Assembly: GCF_007990755.1 (NCBI RefSeq)
Contig: NZ_BJXA01000009.1
Location: forward strand, 62,001 to 126,000
Origin: Nocardia ninae NBRC 108245
GTDB taxonomy: Bacteria; Actinomycetota; Actinomycetes; Mycobacteriales; Mycobacteriaceae
DNA: 64,000 bases
Reading direction: 5' to 3'
The position numbers were made by a program, and so were the translations under genes. Shown in pieces: positions 16,101 to 24,458 of this stretch (the first letter of the stretch is position 1; each line of letters opens with the position of its first letter). A model generated the notes under the pieces. It was given only the letters and a program-made list of their open reading frames with translations, ran no database searches and was not told the DNA's origin.

Positions 16101-19100
16101 GCTGAGCGCTTCGGGGATCAGCTTGAATGATTCCAGCAGCTTGTCGATCTTCTGCTGCGGCACGTCGGCGTCGGCGAGCATCGTGCGCAGCCGGTCCTGC
16201 AGATCCTGCATCGCCTTGATCCGGGCCGCGTGCGCGTCTTCCTCGGACTTTCCCGCCTGCCGTGCTGCCTCGAACGCTGCGGCACCCACCTGGACGAAGC
16301 TTGGTGCCAACTGATCGCGCAGCAACGTGCGCAAGTCGCGGCCGGAGTTCTCAAGGGTGTTGATCTCGCCGTCAGCCTTGATCAGGCTGGCCAGCCACAG
16401 TGGGGCTCCGGTGTCGCTGAGTATCGGGCCTTTGACCAGTTGCTCGATGCTGTCGAGCGCCGAATTGGCGGACTGCTCGGCGTCTTCCAGGATCTTGGCG
16501 TCGCGGCGCTGCTGCTGGAACGCTTGGGTCAGTTTGTCGACAGCGTCGGCCGCTCCCACGCTGTTCTTGCGGATGGATTCATAGGCGCTCGACATGCGGC
16601 TGGCGCTGGCGACGGAGGTGTTGTATTCCGAGCGGAGGTACTGAAGTACCACCAGCAGGTCGTCACCCTCCTGGCCGGTGGCTTTCACTCGGGCGATCAG
16701 TGCGTCGTACTGGGCGTTGGTGCCGACGATGGCATCGGCAACGTCGCCGTAGCCGATCTTCAGCTTCTCCCACGAGTTGACCGCGTTGGCGGCGAAGTCT
16801 CTGCGCGCGCCCGCATTCGCCACTTCCCTTTCCGACACCCCGATGTCGGTGCCAGGGATGCCGGACAGAGCCCAGCCCTTGAACTTCTCGTCGTCGATGT
16901 TCTTGAAGCCCTCGATGCGCTCCTGGAAGCGGTTCCCGATCTTGGCGCGCACGTTCTGGTCGGCCACACCATCGGAGTCGTTCAGCGAGGCGGTCAGCTC
17001 ACGACGGAATTCCGGTTCGGAGGTCTGATAGTCCTTGAAGACATCAGCGCTCTTTTTGATCTTCTGCTCGACCTCTTCGGCTTTGGACGCGAAGTAGCTG
17101 AACGCGAGCGCCGCGATGGCGATGTAGCTGGCCCAGTTCCCGATGGCCGCACCGATACCGGCTGCGGCAGTAGACATTCGCGTCAGCCCGCCGTTGCGGT
17201 TCTGCAGCCCGCTCACTCGGGTGTTGAAGTTGTCGACGTGGCGGCTCGCGTTGCTGAATCCTTGCGCGATCCCGCCCACCAGGCCGACCAGGAAGTTGAA
17301 CGCCTTGATGGTGAGGATGAGCTTGATCAGGGTCTCAAACAGCGGAATCCACCGCTCGATCCCAGCGATCACCTCGGCGATGAGCCCGATCATGGTGAGG
17401 ATCGGTGCGCCCACCGCCTGGAACGCAGGCAGCACCGACTCGGTGAAGATCCTGGCGATATTGGCCAGCACGGGGTAGAGCCGATCCCACGCCAGGCGTG
17501 CGCCTTCGAAGAACTTCCTGATCGAATCCTGGCCGGACTCCGAGGCGAGCTTCTTGCGCAGGTTCGCCAGCTTGCGTTCCAGGCTGTCGAGCATGTTGTT
17601 GCCGTCGGTACTGGTCGCGCGGAACACTTCGCGCAGGACGCCGAACGAGTCGCGGATCACGCGGCCGAGTTGCTTGGTCTTCTCGATACCGTTGTCGATC
17701 ATCCGTGCCAGCGAGCCGTCCGCGCGCATTGTGGCGATCTTCGTGTCGAACTTCTCCACTGCTTCGGTCAATCCGCCGAAAAGCTGTGGCGCAAAGGCTG
17801 ATCCGGTGTTCGACAGGTTCAGCACTGCCCGTGTCAGTGGTTCGATGGCCTCGCCTGCCTGTACCGAGGCTCGGCCAGCGTTGACGAAGAATCCTTCGAG
17901 GTTCGTCTTGGCTATATCGGTGGACAGGTAGCGGATCGCGGCACGTAGTCCCCCGTTGATGCCGGTGGCTATGCCGGTAAGCCCGTTCTTGACGACGGGC
18001 AGTTGCTTGTCGCCGAGAGCGCGGATGTCATCGGACAAGCCTTCGAACAACCCGTCCTGGACCTGCATTCGCAAGTCGCGCCACGACCCGCCCATCGCGC
18101 GCACGTCTTCGACAAACCGGCGTGCATTGGGGCTTAAATTCGCCAGTGCCTCTTGGTATTTGCGTTCCCAGGTCGATACGTCCTCGGTCGACGCGCGCAG
18201 AGCCTCGCTCTGGTCGTCGAGTGCGTCGGCGACGCGACGCTGTGCGTCAGCGTTAGCTTCGGCGGCGTCGCGGACGGTGCGTTGCAGATCGCGTTGCGCC
18301 TCGGCTTGGCTTTCGATGGCGTCGGTGACGCTCTGCTTGGCGCGCACGACACCTTCATCACCCTCGATGCCTTTGCGGTTGGTGTCGGCGGCTTCCTCGC
18401 GCAGTTGGGCGTTGCGGCGCTTGACCTCGTCGTAGTTCTCGTCGGCGGCGGTGATGGCAACTTGTAGCTCTTGAATATCGAGTCCGGACGCGTCGCCGTC
18501 CTTGAACGCGTCAGCCAGGTTTTGGCGAGCACGCAGGGTCGCCAGGTACGCCTGTTTCTCGCTGGTGGCGGTTCCCCGGAGTGCGTCGTTCACGTCGCGG
18601 ATGCGGGTGGCGGCATCCTTGCGGGCCTGGTTGAGCGATTTCTGGGCGTCGATCGCATTGCGTTGCGCGCGTTCGAGATTGCGTTCACCGTTGGCGATGG
18701 ATTCTTGCCCCTGGGTGGCGCTGCGTGCGGCCGATCGGTAGGCGTCTTCGACGCCGCGCTGTGCCTGCGCGACGCGCTTGGCCGCTGATTCGCGAGCCTT
18801 CGCGTCGGCCTCGCCGTCTTTGCCCGCGTTCTTGGTCAATTCGGTTGCGGCCTTGAAAGCCGCGACGACGCCGGTACTGCCGACGATGATCGCCGCGATA
18901 CCGGCCGCCGCAGTGGCGGCCAGGGCGGGCAGCACAGCAAGCGCGCTTCCGGCCTGCAACAGTGAGCCGATCAGCGGGACCAGATTCACCGCACCCAGGG
19001 CCGCGAGAGCGGCACCAGCGCCGACCGCGACCTGCGTGGTAGCGGTCAACAACCGGCCTGACAGCAGCAGCTTTTCGGTGAACGCGGCCAGTGCGCGGGT

Positions 19101-20588
19101 TGAGCGTTCGTCGATGTTCTGGAACAGGCGGCGGTGCATGGGCATTGCGACGCGGGTGTCGAGAGCGTCTTCATCGCGGCGGCTGCGCGCCAGGGCGTGA
19201 GAACGATTGGATCGCGCGTGATTGAGGTCGGCGGCGGCCGAGGACCGACGTTGACGCAGCAGGAACAGCGCCCGCTCGGAGCGCTCGACTTCCTTGGCGT
19301 CGGTGGCGGAATTTCGTAGCAGCTCGCCATGGCGCTGCTCGGCCATGTTCACCGCAGTGGTGGCCGATTCGAAAGCCATCCGGGTCTTGGTGAAAGTCCG
19401 CTCGGCCGTGTCCAATTGGGTCGCCGAGCGGTGCGCGTTGGTAATGGCTCGCTGGTCGGCCTGGAGCAGTTTGCCCATGTCGCGGCCCACGAGGAGCCGT
19501 TCGGCCTTGCCTCGAATTCGCGTCGTAGCGTTGTTCCGTGACAAGAGCTGGTTGACTCTCGACTCCACGACAGACTTTTCGTCGCGTGCGTCTGGCTTCG
19601 ACTGCCTGAACACTTTGCGCGAGCCACGCAGCAGAGCCTCGGAGCGTTCGGCGCGGCGACGCATCGTTGCTTCGTTGTCCTGCGCGCGTTGATATGCGGT
19701 TTCGGCCCGGCGCAGCACAGCGGGCAGCCGTTCGCGGAATCGCTGGCTTGTTCGGCCGACCATCGATCCGATGGGGCCGCCGCGCTCGGTGTTGGTGAGG
19801 GCTTGCTGCAGCTCTTTGAGTTTGCGGGTCCGGGCACGCGCGGAGAGTTTGCGGCTGTAGCTGTCGGCGCGGTTCTTGACGGCGTTGAACTCGTCGTTCA
19901 GCGCCGCCCGGTAGGCCGAGCGGAGTTGCTTCTCAAGTTCGGTGCCCCGCGACGCCTTTACTGCGCCTTGGAGCACCTTCTGCAAGGCAGGCGTGTCGCC
20001 GGAGACGCGGTTGGCGCGGTTCATCAACTGGCGCACGTTGTCGACGCGTGCGCGTGCCTGCCGGGTGAACGAGCCCTGTTGGCCGAGGGCTGCTTTGTCC
20101 TCGTCGACCTGACGAGCCGCTGCGCGCAGCCGTTCGGCGAGGCGCTTCTGATTGGTGTCCAGGCGGCTGTAGCGAGCTAGGTCCTTAACGACCAAGCCTT
20201 CTCGTTTGCCCAGTCGTTGTGTGGCGCGGTCGTCGCCTTCCGCGCGGCCTCGGGCGAACTGTTCTCCCGCGATGCGGCCCGCACGGCGGGCGGCGTCACG
20301 GTCGGTAGTGGGGGCGACTCGACTAGCGCGATCAAGGTTGTCACGAACGTCTTTAGCTGCGCGGCGTAGATCGTTCCTGTCGGTTTCGACCTCGACTGTG
20401 ACGCGCTCGCCGTTGAGACCTTTGATCTCGGTGCGTGCTGCGGCGGTGTCGGCTTCGACGGTGAGGTTGATTTCAGCGTGGATACCGGCGATCGCGGCCT
20501 GGACCGCGATCTCCATCTTCTTTTTGAGGTCGGAGGCGTCGGGTACCACCTGCACCTTCGCGGTACCCGCGCTATACCTTGTAGGCAT
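13104..20588 (-). CDS. tape measure protein with peptidase and transglycosylase domains
   Basis: 2494 residues, the largest gene here. The first ~470 residues and ~620-860 are long Arg/Ala-rich coiled coils. Hydrophobic segments lie at ~520-590 and ~1146-1165, and a Pro/Gln/Thr-rich linker at ~1630-1700. Near 1955-2055 there is an M15-like zinc peptidase (H-M-Q-G-K-A-I-D-L-G and H-R-D-H-L-H-W). Near 2150-2260 there is a lytic transglycosylase (S-E-S-G-G-N-P-R-A, G-L-M-Q-V-I-D-P, N-I-R-A-A-I-N-Y). At ~0.15 nm per residue this predicts a tail of roughly 370 nm. The lytic domains should act during DNA injection. Confidence 0.92.
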   Translation of the reverse strand: MPTRYSAGTAKVQVVPDASDLKKKMEIAVQAAIAGIHAEINLTVEADTAAARTEIKGLNGERVTVEVETDRNDLRRAAKDVRDNLDRASRVAPTTDRDAARRAGRIAGEQFARGRAEGDDRATQRLGKREGLVVKDLARYSRLDTNQKRLAERLRAAARQVDEDKAALGQQGSFTRQARARVDNVRQLMNRANRVSGDTPALQKVLQGAVKASRGTELEKQLRSAYRAALNDEFNAVKNRADSYSRKLSARARTRKLKELQQALTNTERGGPIGSMVGRTSQRFRERLPAVLRRAETAYQRAQDNEATMRRRAERSEALLRGSRKVFRQSKPDARDEKSVVESRVNQLLSRNNATTRIRGKAERLLVGRDMGKLLQADQRAITNAHRSATQLDTAERTFTKTRMAFESATTAVNMAEQRHGELLRNSATDAKEVERSERALFLLRQRRSSAAADLNHARSNRSHALARSRRDEDALDTRVAMPMHRRLFQNIDERSTRALAAFTEKLLLSGRLLTATTQVAVGAGAALAALGAVNLVPLIGSLLQAGSALAVLPALAATAAAGIAAIIVGSTGVVAAFKAATELTKNAGKDGEADAKARESAAKRVAQAQRGVEDAYRSAARSATQGQESIANGERNLERAQRNAIDAQKSLNQARKDAATRIRDVNDALRGTATSEKQAYLATLRARQNLADAFKDGDASGLDIQELQVAITAADENYDEVKRRNAQLREEAADTNRKGIEGDEGVVRAKQSVTDAIESQAEAQRDLQRTVRDAAEANADAQRRVADALDDQSEALRASTEDVSTWERKYQEALANLSPNARRFVEDVRAMGGSWRDLRMQVQDGLFEGLSDDIRALGDKQLPVVKNGLTGIATGINGGLRAAIRYLSTDIAKTNLEGFFVNAGRASVQAGEAIEPLTRAVLNLSNTGSAFAPQLFGGLTEAVEKFDTKIATMRADGSLARMIDNGIEKTKQLGRVIRDSFGVLREVFRATSTDGNNMLDSLERKLANLRKKLASESGQDSIRKFFEGARLAWDRLYPVLANIARIFTESVLPAFQAVGAPILTMIGLIAEVIAGIERWIPLFETLIKLILTIKAFNFLVGLVGGIAQGFSNASRHVDNFNTRVSGLQNRNGGLTRMSTAAAGIGAAIGNWASYIAIAALAFSYFASKAEEVEQKIKKSADVFKDYQTSEPEFRRELTASLNDSDGVADQNVRAKIGNRFQERIEGFKNIDDEKFKGWALSGIPGTDIGVSEREVANAGARRDFAANAVNSWEKLKIGYGDVADAIVGTNAQYDALIARVKATGQEGDDLLVVLQYLRSEYNTSVASASRMSSAYESIRKNSVGAADAVDKLTQAFQQQRRDAKILEDAEQSANSALDSIEQLVKGPILSDTGAPLWLASLIKADGEINTLENSGRDLRTLLRDQLAPSFVQVGAAAFEAARQAGKSEEDAHAARIKAMQDLQDRLRTMLADADVPQQKIDKLLESFKLIPEALSDPPKVDLNTQPAQDKLTALAQQAQDLAVSNPTWFGPAADPMGAKLTQADRDQIGTVNSGTTEQVTDRRPFLNSKLPSIKTMNRDDLIDARTQAIQWLAKNPNGHNRFQVVGDLAAFNRALGVDPNYLGGIYKEQNLPASPTLPGTQTTQPPATPPPGPAAPPEGQTSPPANGQQPPAATPPQGEVPASQSKNKPPAQPKLDLPDFSNATTSFNGFADAIEKAYDKQILPALTGIADKAAAMAKAIVDANALSGPAITELGLSAAGLNVTFAEQIEKGAVPAFQKLRPAMGLDIADITVDMLPKLTKAITDLAANFQAGVGAAGFQWSGMRRAVADPINWIITNVINKGLKDAWAALRQVMPDLPEWKIEVPLITGYSSGGLIPGYRPGHDNQTIMVGPGEAIMRPEWVRAVGPSYIHGANAAAREGGVGGVRRYQDGLQHYATGGITPGGIVATSDPIDPVQRSLWDAVRAAFPRAILNSAKRFQEVGAGYDYHMQGKAIDLGGPMQEIARWIYSRYPQSTELIHWPLAGWQNLKNGQPTNYGEPTNSQHRDHLHWANLGQILSDGRMISLAAGSGNYLSGLQQQVQELLVNPMLDLRGNIPDTGTSLFGGILPKNLGQQVIDSVIQSVQSSPVMAAFQGAWDLSGGVEQWRPLVEKILKEKGQNLAETNRVLMQMKSESGGNPRAINLWDSNAKAGIPSKGLMQVIDPTFQTYKDPGYEDIWDPESNIRAAINYALRDPKYGSLAAAFQGKGYDQGGWLPHGGIGFNTSGKPELVLTNEQTQRLSKLVKALANTAQLAVPDLDPTNPQSVFDTVTKILPQVENLIRKLMARMKQAEQGGRTEETPEPGSANAGTNNTPETSTDPAVATEPESPDTSVNPDDFTDTPVPPGDRYGPGDPPLEQPMSPEQFGATFGPKAMGIVGDFFQAQWDGFRGDLGLRDAGFFSQIAKNHNAIREGGQQIQKVIEQHVHYHVSNLDEAIRKEQLRQRQQAAGYIRR

Positions 20589-20609
20589 ACCCGATCCTCA
20601 ATTCAATTG

Positions 20610-21469
20610 TCAGAAGCCAAGTTCCGCCAGGGTGTCTTCGACCACTTCCTTCTCCCGTTTCGCTCGTTCCCTGTCGACGGCGGATACCGGTCGCGGAACA
20701 GGTCGGAACTTAGGAGGTTTCTTGCCTTTCGGCAGATTCACGGCGATCAAGGTGGCGTTCAATTGCTGCATGTAGTCACACAGCATCATCAGTAGATAAA
20801 CTTCGTGGCTGAAACCGGCCGAGGACGAAACCTTCGGCAGGGCATCCGTTTCCGGTGATTCATCGAGTCCGGTGGCCTGCCTGATCATTTCGATGTCGAC
20901 GATTCGTTTCGCCAGTTCCTCGTCCATTTCCTGGTCGGCGCGGTAGCGCGCTCCAGTCGGCAAGTTGGCAAGGAATCGGTAGAGCTTCGGCCATGGATAT
21001 GCACCGCGAAGGAAATCGAGGAGGTCGATTCCCCAGTACTGGTGCAGATCCCACTCGATGGACTCGTAGTGGCTCTCCAGCAGTACTACGAGTCCTGCTC
21101 TCCCCCCGGCAGTTCCGCCGCGCTCTCGTCGGGTGCGTCGTCGTCGAAGTGCTGGTTGATGTCCTCGACCAGTGCCATGGTGACCTCAACGGGTTCGTCC
21201 CTGATCGCGTCCCACACGACGGGGAACGCCTCACGGCCGACGAGTGCGGCGATCATGCTTTCCAGGTCGCGGACTGCGACGGTACCGGCAGAATCGAGCA
21301 GCGACGCCAGCGCCAGGGAACGTTCCAGGCTATCCGGTGCGGTGATCAGGACCGGCGGATCGACCGCATCGAATTCGTAGGGTTCGGCGGGCGTGTAGTT
21401 CTTCTTCGCCTCGGCCTTGAGTTGCGCCCAACGGCTCAGCTTGGGTGCGGTGGTCTTCTTCGAAGCCAT
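20610..21469 (-). CDS. tail assembly chaperone, long frameshifted product (gpGT-like)
   Basis: The long form is made by a -1 ribosomal frameshift at G-GGG-GGA (21107-21101), five sense codons before the end of the short form. The -1 frame stays open from the slip site to the stop at 20610, with no start codon of its own near the junction. This gives about 286 residues: 123 from the first frame plus 163 from the second. The added part is acidic to basic and helical (W-D-L-H-Q-Y-W-G-I-D-L-L-D-F-L-R-G). As in lambda gpG/gpGT it should coat the tape measure protein during tail assembly. Confidence 0.85.
21086..21469 (-). CDS. tail assembly chaperone, short product (gpG-like)
   Basis: 127 residues, acidic, ending P-G-G-E-Q-D-S. 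It lies between the major tail region and the tape measure gene, the conserved place of the gpG chaperone. Two ACAACTGAATA elements lie upstream (21484-21506), followed by CGGGGAA and the ATG. Its 3' end carries the slippery heptamer that produces the long form. Confidence 0.85.
   Translation of the reverse strand: MASKKTTAPKLSRWAQLKAEAKKNYTPAEPYEFDAVDPPVLITAPDSLERSLALASLLDSAGTVAVRDLESMIAALVGREAFPVVWDAIRDEPVEVTMALVEDINQHFDDDAPDESAAELPGGEQDS
21101..21107 (-). promoter_or_regulatory. -1 frameshift site G GGG GGA
   Basis: Read in the short-form frame the codons are CCG GGG GGA. The heptamer fits X-XXY-YYZ with X and Y both G and Z = A. Shifting back one base reads AGA GCA GGA CTC and continues open for 163 codons. 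Confidence 0.85.
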
Positions 21470-21483
21470 TTGCGGTTCCCCGT

Positions 21484-21506
21484 TATTCAGTTGTGTATTC
21501 AGTTGT
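21484..21506 (-). repeat. two ACAACTGAATA elements before the tail chaperone gene
   Basis: Perfect copies at 21484-21494 and 21496-21506, one base apart, upstream of the ATG at 21469. This tandem arrangement repeats before the major tail gene (22509-22531) and before 5548-5910. Confidence 0.85.
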
Positions 21507-21515
21507 CAGCAAGTG

Positions 21516-21734
21516 CTACTTGGAATCTCGCGCAGCCTGGCGCGAATCAGGACCAGTCTTGACCGGCTTCACAGCACCATCGGAGGCATTCTCGGCGACC
21601 GGAACTCGCTGTGTGTTCTGCGTTTCAGTCTTCCGCACGTAACCGGACATCACAAGATCATTCAGCTCTACTGCGTTGTAGCAGAGGTAGTCACGGCCGT
21701 CAGGCGAGACGAGGGTGACAGGGAAATCAGGCAT
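21516..21734 (-). CDS. hypothetical small protein (72 aa)
   Basis: ATG at 21734 with GAGGAG upstream. The first half is compact (V-S-P-D-G-R-D-Y-L-C-Y-N-A-V-E-L-N-D-L), the second half Lys/Ser-rich. It sits between major tail protein and tail chaperones. The fold at the start resembles small head-tail or tail-tube accessory proteins seen at this place, but no family is recognised. Confidence 0.6.
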   Translation of the reverse strand: MPDFPVTLVSPDGRDYLCYNAVELNDLVMSGYVRKTETQNTQRVPVAENASDGAVKPVKTGPDSRQAARDSK

Positions 21735-21778
21735 GGCTTCTCCTCGACAGGTTCTTCTCCCCAAGAAAGCAGCAAAGG

Positions 21779-21819
21779 CCACCCTGTTGCAGGCCGGGGA
21801 GGAACCTGCAACAGGGTGG
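21779..21819 (-). terminator. strong terminator after the major tail gene
   Basis: Perfect 15-bp stem CCACCCTGTTGCAGG / CCTGCAACAGGGTGG with an 11-base loop, beginning 12 bases after the major tail stop and followed on the minus strand by a T-rich run. It probably lowers expression of the downstream tail genes relative to the major tail protein. Confidence 0.75.
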
Positions 21820-21830
21820 AGTTCAAGGGA

Positions 21831-22496
21831 TTACGGCGTAGCGGCTTCGAAACCGGCGTCCGCCGCGATGGCCTTCCACCCTGGGCCGCCGAAAATTGTC
21901 TTCACCGCATAACCGGCAACGTCATCGACGAATGCGCGACCGGTGATCGCGTATTCCACCGCGTTCTCTTGGTTGAGCTGCTGCTCACCGACTTCGGTGA
22001 CAGTGAACTTAGGCACCTCACGAATCATGTAGATGCGATTCGCGCCCGCACCGTCGACGCTGAGGAAGACCGCGCGCCGGTAAGTGATCGACGGCTCCAC
22101 CGGGTCGGCGAATTTGGTTTCCCCCGTGGTTGCATCGAACTTCACCGTCGACAGGTCGGCGTTGTGCCACAGTTCGAGGTTGAGCTTGTGGGTCTCCAAG
22201 CCGGTCCACGCAATGGTGGTCTTGCGCGAAATCATGTCGATTCGTGCCGCCTCCAGCAGACCCCACGCTTCGACCTCGCTGCTTTCAACTTCGGGCGTGA
22301 ATGTCGGAGCATTCTCTTTCGAGATGTGGCCGATACTCTTGAAACCCGCAGTCTTCAAGTCAGTGAGGTCGGAAGTGGCCCCGGTGAAATATGTCGCAGG
22401 GAGCACGGTCGCGTAGGGCGCGAGCAGGACAGCACCGGCCAGCGGCTTGCGAATGAGCTTTTGCTTCAGGTCGCGAATGGTGGCAAAATCCGCCAT
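21831..22496 (-). CDS. major tail protein
   Basis: 221 residues; TTGGAG lies before the ATG, with two ACAACTGAATA elements upstream. The N-terminus (M-A-D-F-A-T-I-R-D-L-K-Q-K-L-I-R-K-P-L) is followed by a beta-rich tube domain (W-T-G-L-E-T-H-K-L-N-L-E-L-W, E-Y-A-I-T-G-R-A). Together with its place after the tail terminator and before the chaperones, and a dedicated terminator, this identifies the tail-tube subunit. Confidence 0.8.
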   Translation of the reverse strand: MADFATIRDLKQKLIRKPLAGAVLLAPYATVLPATYFTGATSDLTDLKTAGFKSIGHISKENAPTFTPEVESSEVEAWGLLEAARIDMISRKTTIAWTGLETHKLNLELWHNADLSTVKFDATTGETKFADPVEPSITYRRAVFLSVDGAGANRIYMIREVPKFTVTEVGEQQLNQENAVEYAITGRAFVDDVAGYAVKTIFGGPGWKAIAADAGFEAATP

Positions 22497-22530
22497 GGCA
22501 AACTCCAATATTCAGTTGTGTATTCAGTTG

Positions 22531-22896
22531 TTAGGCCGCGAGCTGCGACCCGATGTACTCCGCCGCCCGGACCATCACCGCCGGGTCCTCACGCAATAGA
22601 CCAAGTGCGGCATTGCAATTCGCGCAGAGAAGGGCACGTACCCGCACCGGGTCAGAGAGGTGGCAGTGATCGACCACAAGCGGTCGGCCTTCGGGTGGAT
22701 GACCGCAGATCCGGCAGATGCCGCCCTGCTGGTCATACAGCTGCTCGTACTGGTCGCGGGTGATCCCGTAGCGGTGCATGAGCTTTCGCTCTGCGGCGCA
22801 GTCGCTGCATTGACGTTCGAGCCCACCGCGTTTGGAGGCGTTGCGGTGAAATCCACTGGGGGGCTTGGGTTTATGACATCGTGTACAGCGCCTCAA
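22531..22896 (-). CDS. free-standing HNH endonuclease of the endonuclease VII type
   Basis: 121 residues from a TTG overlapping the upstream stop, with GGGAG six bases before it. Zinc ligands are C-T-R-C and C-S-D-C at the start, then C-R-I-C-G, followed by L-V-V-D-H-C-H and L-C-A-N-C-N. This is the recombination endonuclease VII fold. An inserted endonuclease between tail terminator and major tail protein looks like a homing-type gene that moved into the tail operon. Confidence 0.85.
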   Translation of the reverse strand: MRRCTRCHKPKPPSGFHRNASKRGGLERQCSDCAAERKLMHRYGITRDQYEQLYDQQGGICRICGHPPEGRPLVVDHCHLSDPVRVRALLCANCNAALGLLREDPAVMVRAAEYIGSQLAA

Positions 22897-23276
22897 GACT
22901 GCTCCCGGAAGCTGAGGAAGAACGAGGCGTCAACGAATCGGTTGTCCTCGGTGATATCTGGGACTTGGGTATTGCCGATCGCTTCCTCGACGGAATCGAT
23001 GAGGATTCCGCCGACTTCTGTTCCGCCTGCGGCCAGCATCCGTTGCCGGACACGTCCGGCAGCCGACCACGCCTTGGGCCGGGTGTCCTCGACCACCACG
23101 ATGGCGACCAGTGCTCGATCGGTGATTCCGTCCGCATCGACACCTCCGCCGATGCGGTTGATCGCGATGAGCGGGAACTTCAGTGACCACTCATCGCCAT
23201 CAGGCAACGCGGTGCAGGTGTAGCCGAGGTCTGCCAGCAGCGACAAGCACACCAGTTCGACGTCAGGAAAGGCCAT
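22893..23276 (-). CDS. tail terminator protein
   Basis: 127 residues. ATG at 23276 overlaps the upstream stop (TGATG). Alpha/beta pattern with D-V-E-L-V-C-L-S-L-L-A-D-L-G near the start, a central beta strand (A-L-V-A-I-V-V-V-E-D) and a C-terminal F-F-L-S-F-R-E. Size and place, between the gp10-like protein and the major tail protein, match the lambda gpU-like tail terminator family. Confidence 0.65.
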   Translation of the reverse strand: MAFPDVELVCLSLLADLGYTCTALPDGDEWSLKFPLIAINRIGGGVDADGITDRALVAIVVVEDTRPKAWSAAGRVRQRMLAAGGTEVGGILIDSVEEAIGNTQVPDITEDNRFVDASFFLSFREQS

Positions 23277-23737
23277 CAGTGGCTCTCGATCCACGCGACC
23301 ACCGACTGCTGGCGACGGTTATCACCGCCGAAGGTGTGCCGACCTTGCCAGCGATGCGGAAACTGGCCTGGTTTGGGGCGCTCTTGCACCGCCGGGCGCG
23401 GGTAGTTTGGGATACCCCGTGCCGCGTTCATCCGGTTGCCCGCGTTATTGACCTTGCCGAACTCCACGGCCGCCGAGTACGGCATGACCGCTTCCACGAC
23501 CGCGACCCACCGGTCAGGTTCGGCACCGAAGTTGCCGCTGCCCAGCTGGGTGGTGACTCGCACGGTCTGAGCCATCGCGCCGGTACGGCGTGGTGCCCGC
23601 GCACCGTAGAGCGCTTGGGCGACGTAGCCGATCTTGCGGACCGTGTTACGCATCTTCTGCCCGACCATGATTTCGGCGATGCCAGGGTTGAACCATCCGT
23701 CATCGCCAACCGGGTGCCCGGCGTATTCGAACTCGGC
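23276..23737 (-). CDS. HK97 gp10-like head-tail or tail completion protein
   Basis: 153 residues. Contains the typical A-P-R-R-T-G-A-M-A-Q-T-V (R-T-G-x-L motif) and Y-S-A-A-V-E-F-G-K (Y-A-x-x-V-E-x-G motif) of the HK97 gp10 family. It is the fourth gene after the major capsid gene, as expected. Confidence 0.75.
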   Translation of the reverse strand, partial: AEFEYAGHPVGDDGWFNPGIAEIMVGQKMRNTVRKIGYVAQALYGARAPRRTGAMAQTVRVTTQLGSGNFGAEPDRWVAVVEAVMPYSAAVEFGKVNNAGNRMNAARGIPNYPRPAVQERPKPGQFPHRWQGRHTFGGDNRRQQSVVAWIESH

Positions 23738-23739
23738 CA

Positions 23740-24075
23740 TCAACCACTCACCCGCTTCGCTCTCACTTCGACCCCAGGAGCCCAACCGGTCATCGGTGAG
23801 CGCCACGGGGCCGGTTTGCCGACCACGGCATAGACCTGGCCGTCTGGCAGCTCGATCTGATCGCTGGCGAGGATGTCGGTGCCGCGAGGGCAGTACAGGG
23901 TGACGTCGCTACTCACGCTCGATCGGAAGTCGAGTTCGCCGGATGAGTTGTCGGCATCGGTTGCCCGCCAGTCGATTCCGACACCCGACACGGTGTGGTG
24001 GGCGTCGTAGGACTGGTCGCCGAACTTGTCGCGCGCTGGCCTGCGCAAGACGGTGATCGTTTCTCCGAAGGGCAT
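23740..24075 (-). CDS. head-tail stopper protein
   Basis: 111 residues. ATG at 24075 overlaps the upstream stop. Small beta-barrel-type sequence with V-G-I-D-W-R-A-T, Y-C-P-R-G-T-D-I-L-A-S-D-Q-I and Y-A-V-V-G-K-P-A-P-W. This fits a head-tail stopper of the SPP1 gp16 / phage head-completion kind, by size, fold pattern and position. Confidence 0.6.
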   Translation of the reverse strand: MPFGETITVLRRPARDKFGDQSYDAHHTVSGVGIDWRATDADNSSGELDFRSSVSSDVTLYCPRGTDILASDQIELPDGQVYAVVGKPAPWRSPMTGWAPGVEVRAKRVSG

Positions 24076-24458
24076 CACGGGGTCCACCTCGGAGCCTTTA
24101 CGCCGACCATCCCGAACCGGCGATGCTTCGGGACGAACACCGACAGCTCTTCCTCGGTGAACGAGATGGCCGCCGTGTGGTTTTCGGTATCGAACGTGAC
24201 CCGGAACGGGCCGACCGTCTGATCTCGTACACCCATCGGGTTGCGAGCCAATCTGAGCACCGCGTCCACGACAAGCCGACGCGCATTGGCCGCCGTGATG
24301 GCAGGCAGTCCGGCCGGACCGTTGGCGAGCAGTGGAACCTTCAGCCGCAGAAGCGATTCCGCGTCAATGATTCGTGCTTCCACCCATGCGGTCTGTCCGG
24401 GTGGAAGCTCGCCCTCGAATCGGTCCTTGACATCTTGAACGGTCGCGAAAACCCCCAC
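24075..24458 (-). CDS. head-tail connector, Gp19/Gp15/Gp42-like
   Basis: 127 residues from GTG at 24458, one-base overlap with the upstream stop. The helical start (V-Q-D-V-K-D-R-F-E-G-E-L), W-V-E-A-R-I-I-D-A-E-S-L-L and the C-terminal F-T-E-E-E-L-S-V-F match the family of phage adaptor proteins that bind below the portal. It is the second gene after the capsid gene. Confidence 0.7.
   Translation of the reverse strand: MGVFATVQDVKDRFEGELPPGQTAWVEARIIDAESLLRLKVPLLANGPAGLPAITAANARRLVVDAVLRLARNPMGVRDQTVGPFRVTFDTENHTAAISFTEEELSVFVPKHRRFGMVGVKAPRWTP

Noticed and set aside
16230-17801. 523-residue plus-strand frame
   Set aside because: Antisense shadow of the tape measure gene in high-GC DNA; no ribosome binding site and unlikely composition.
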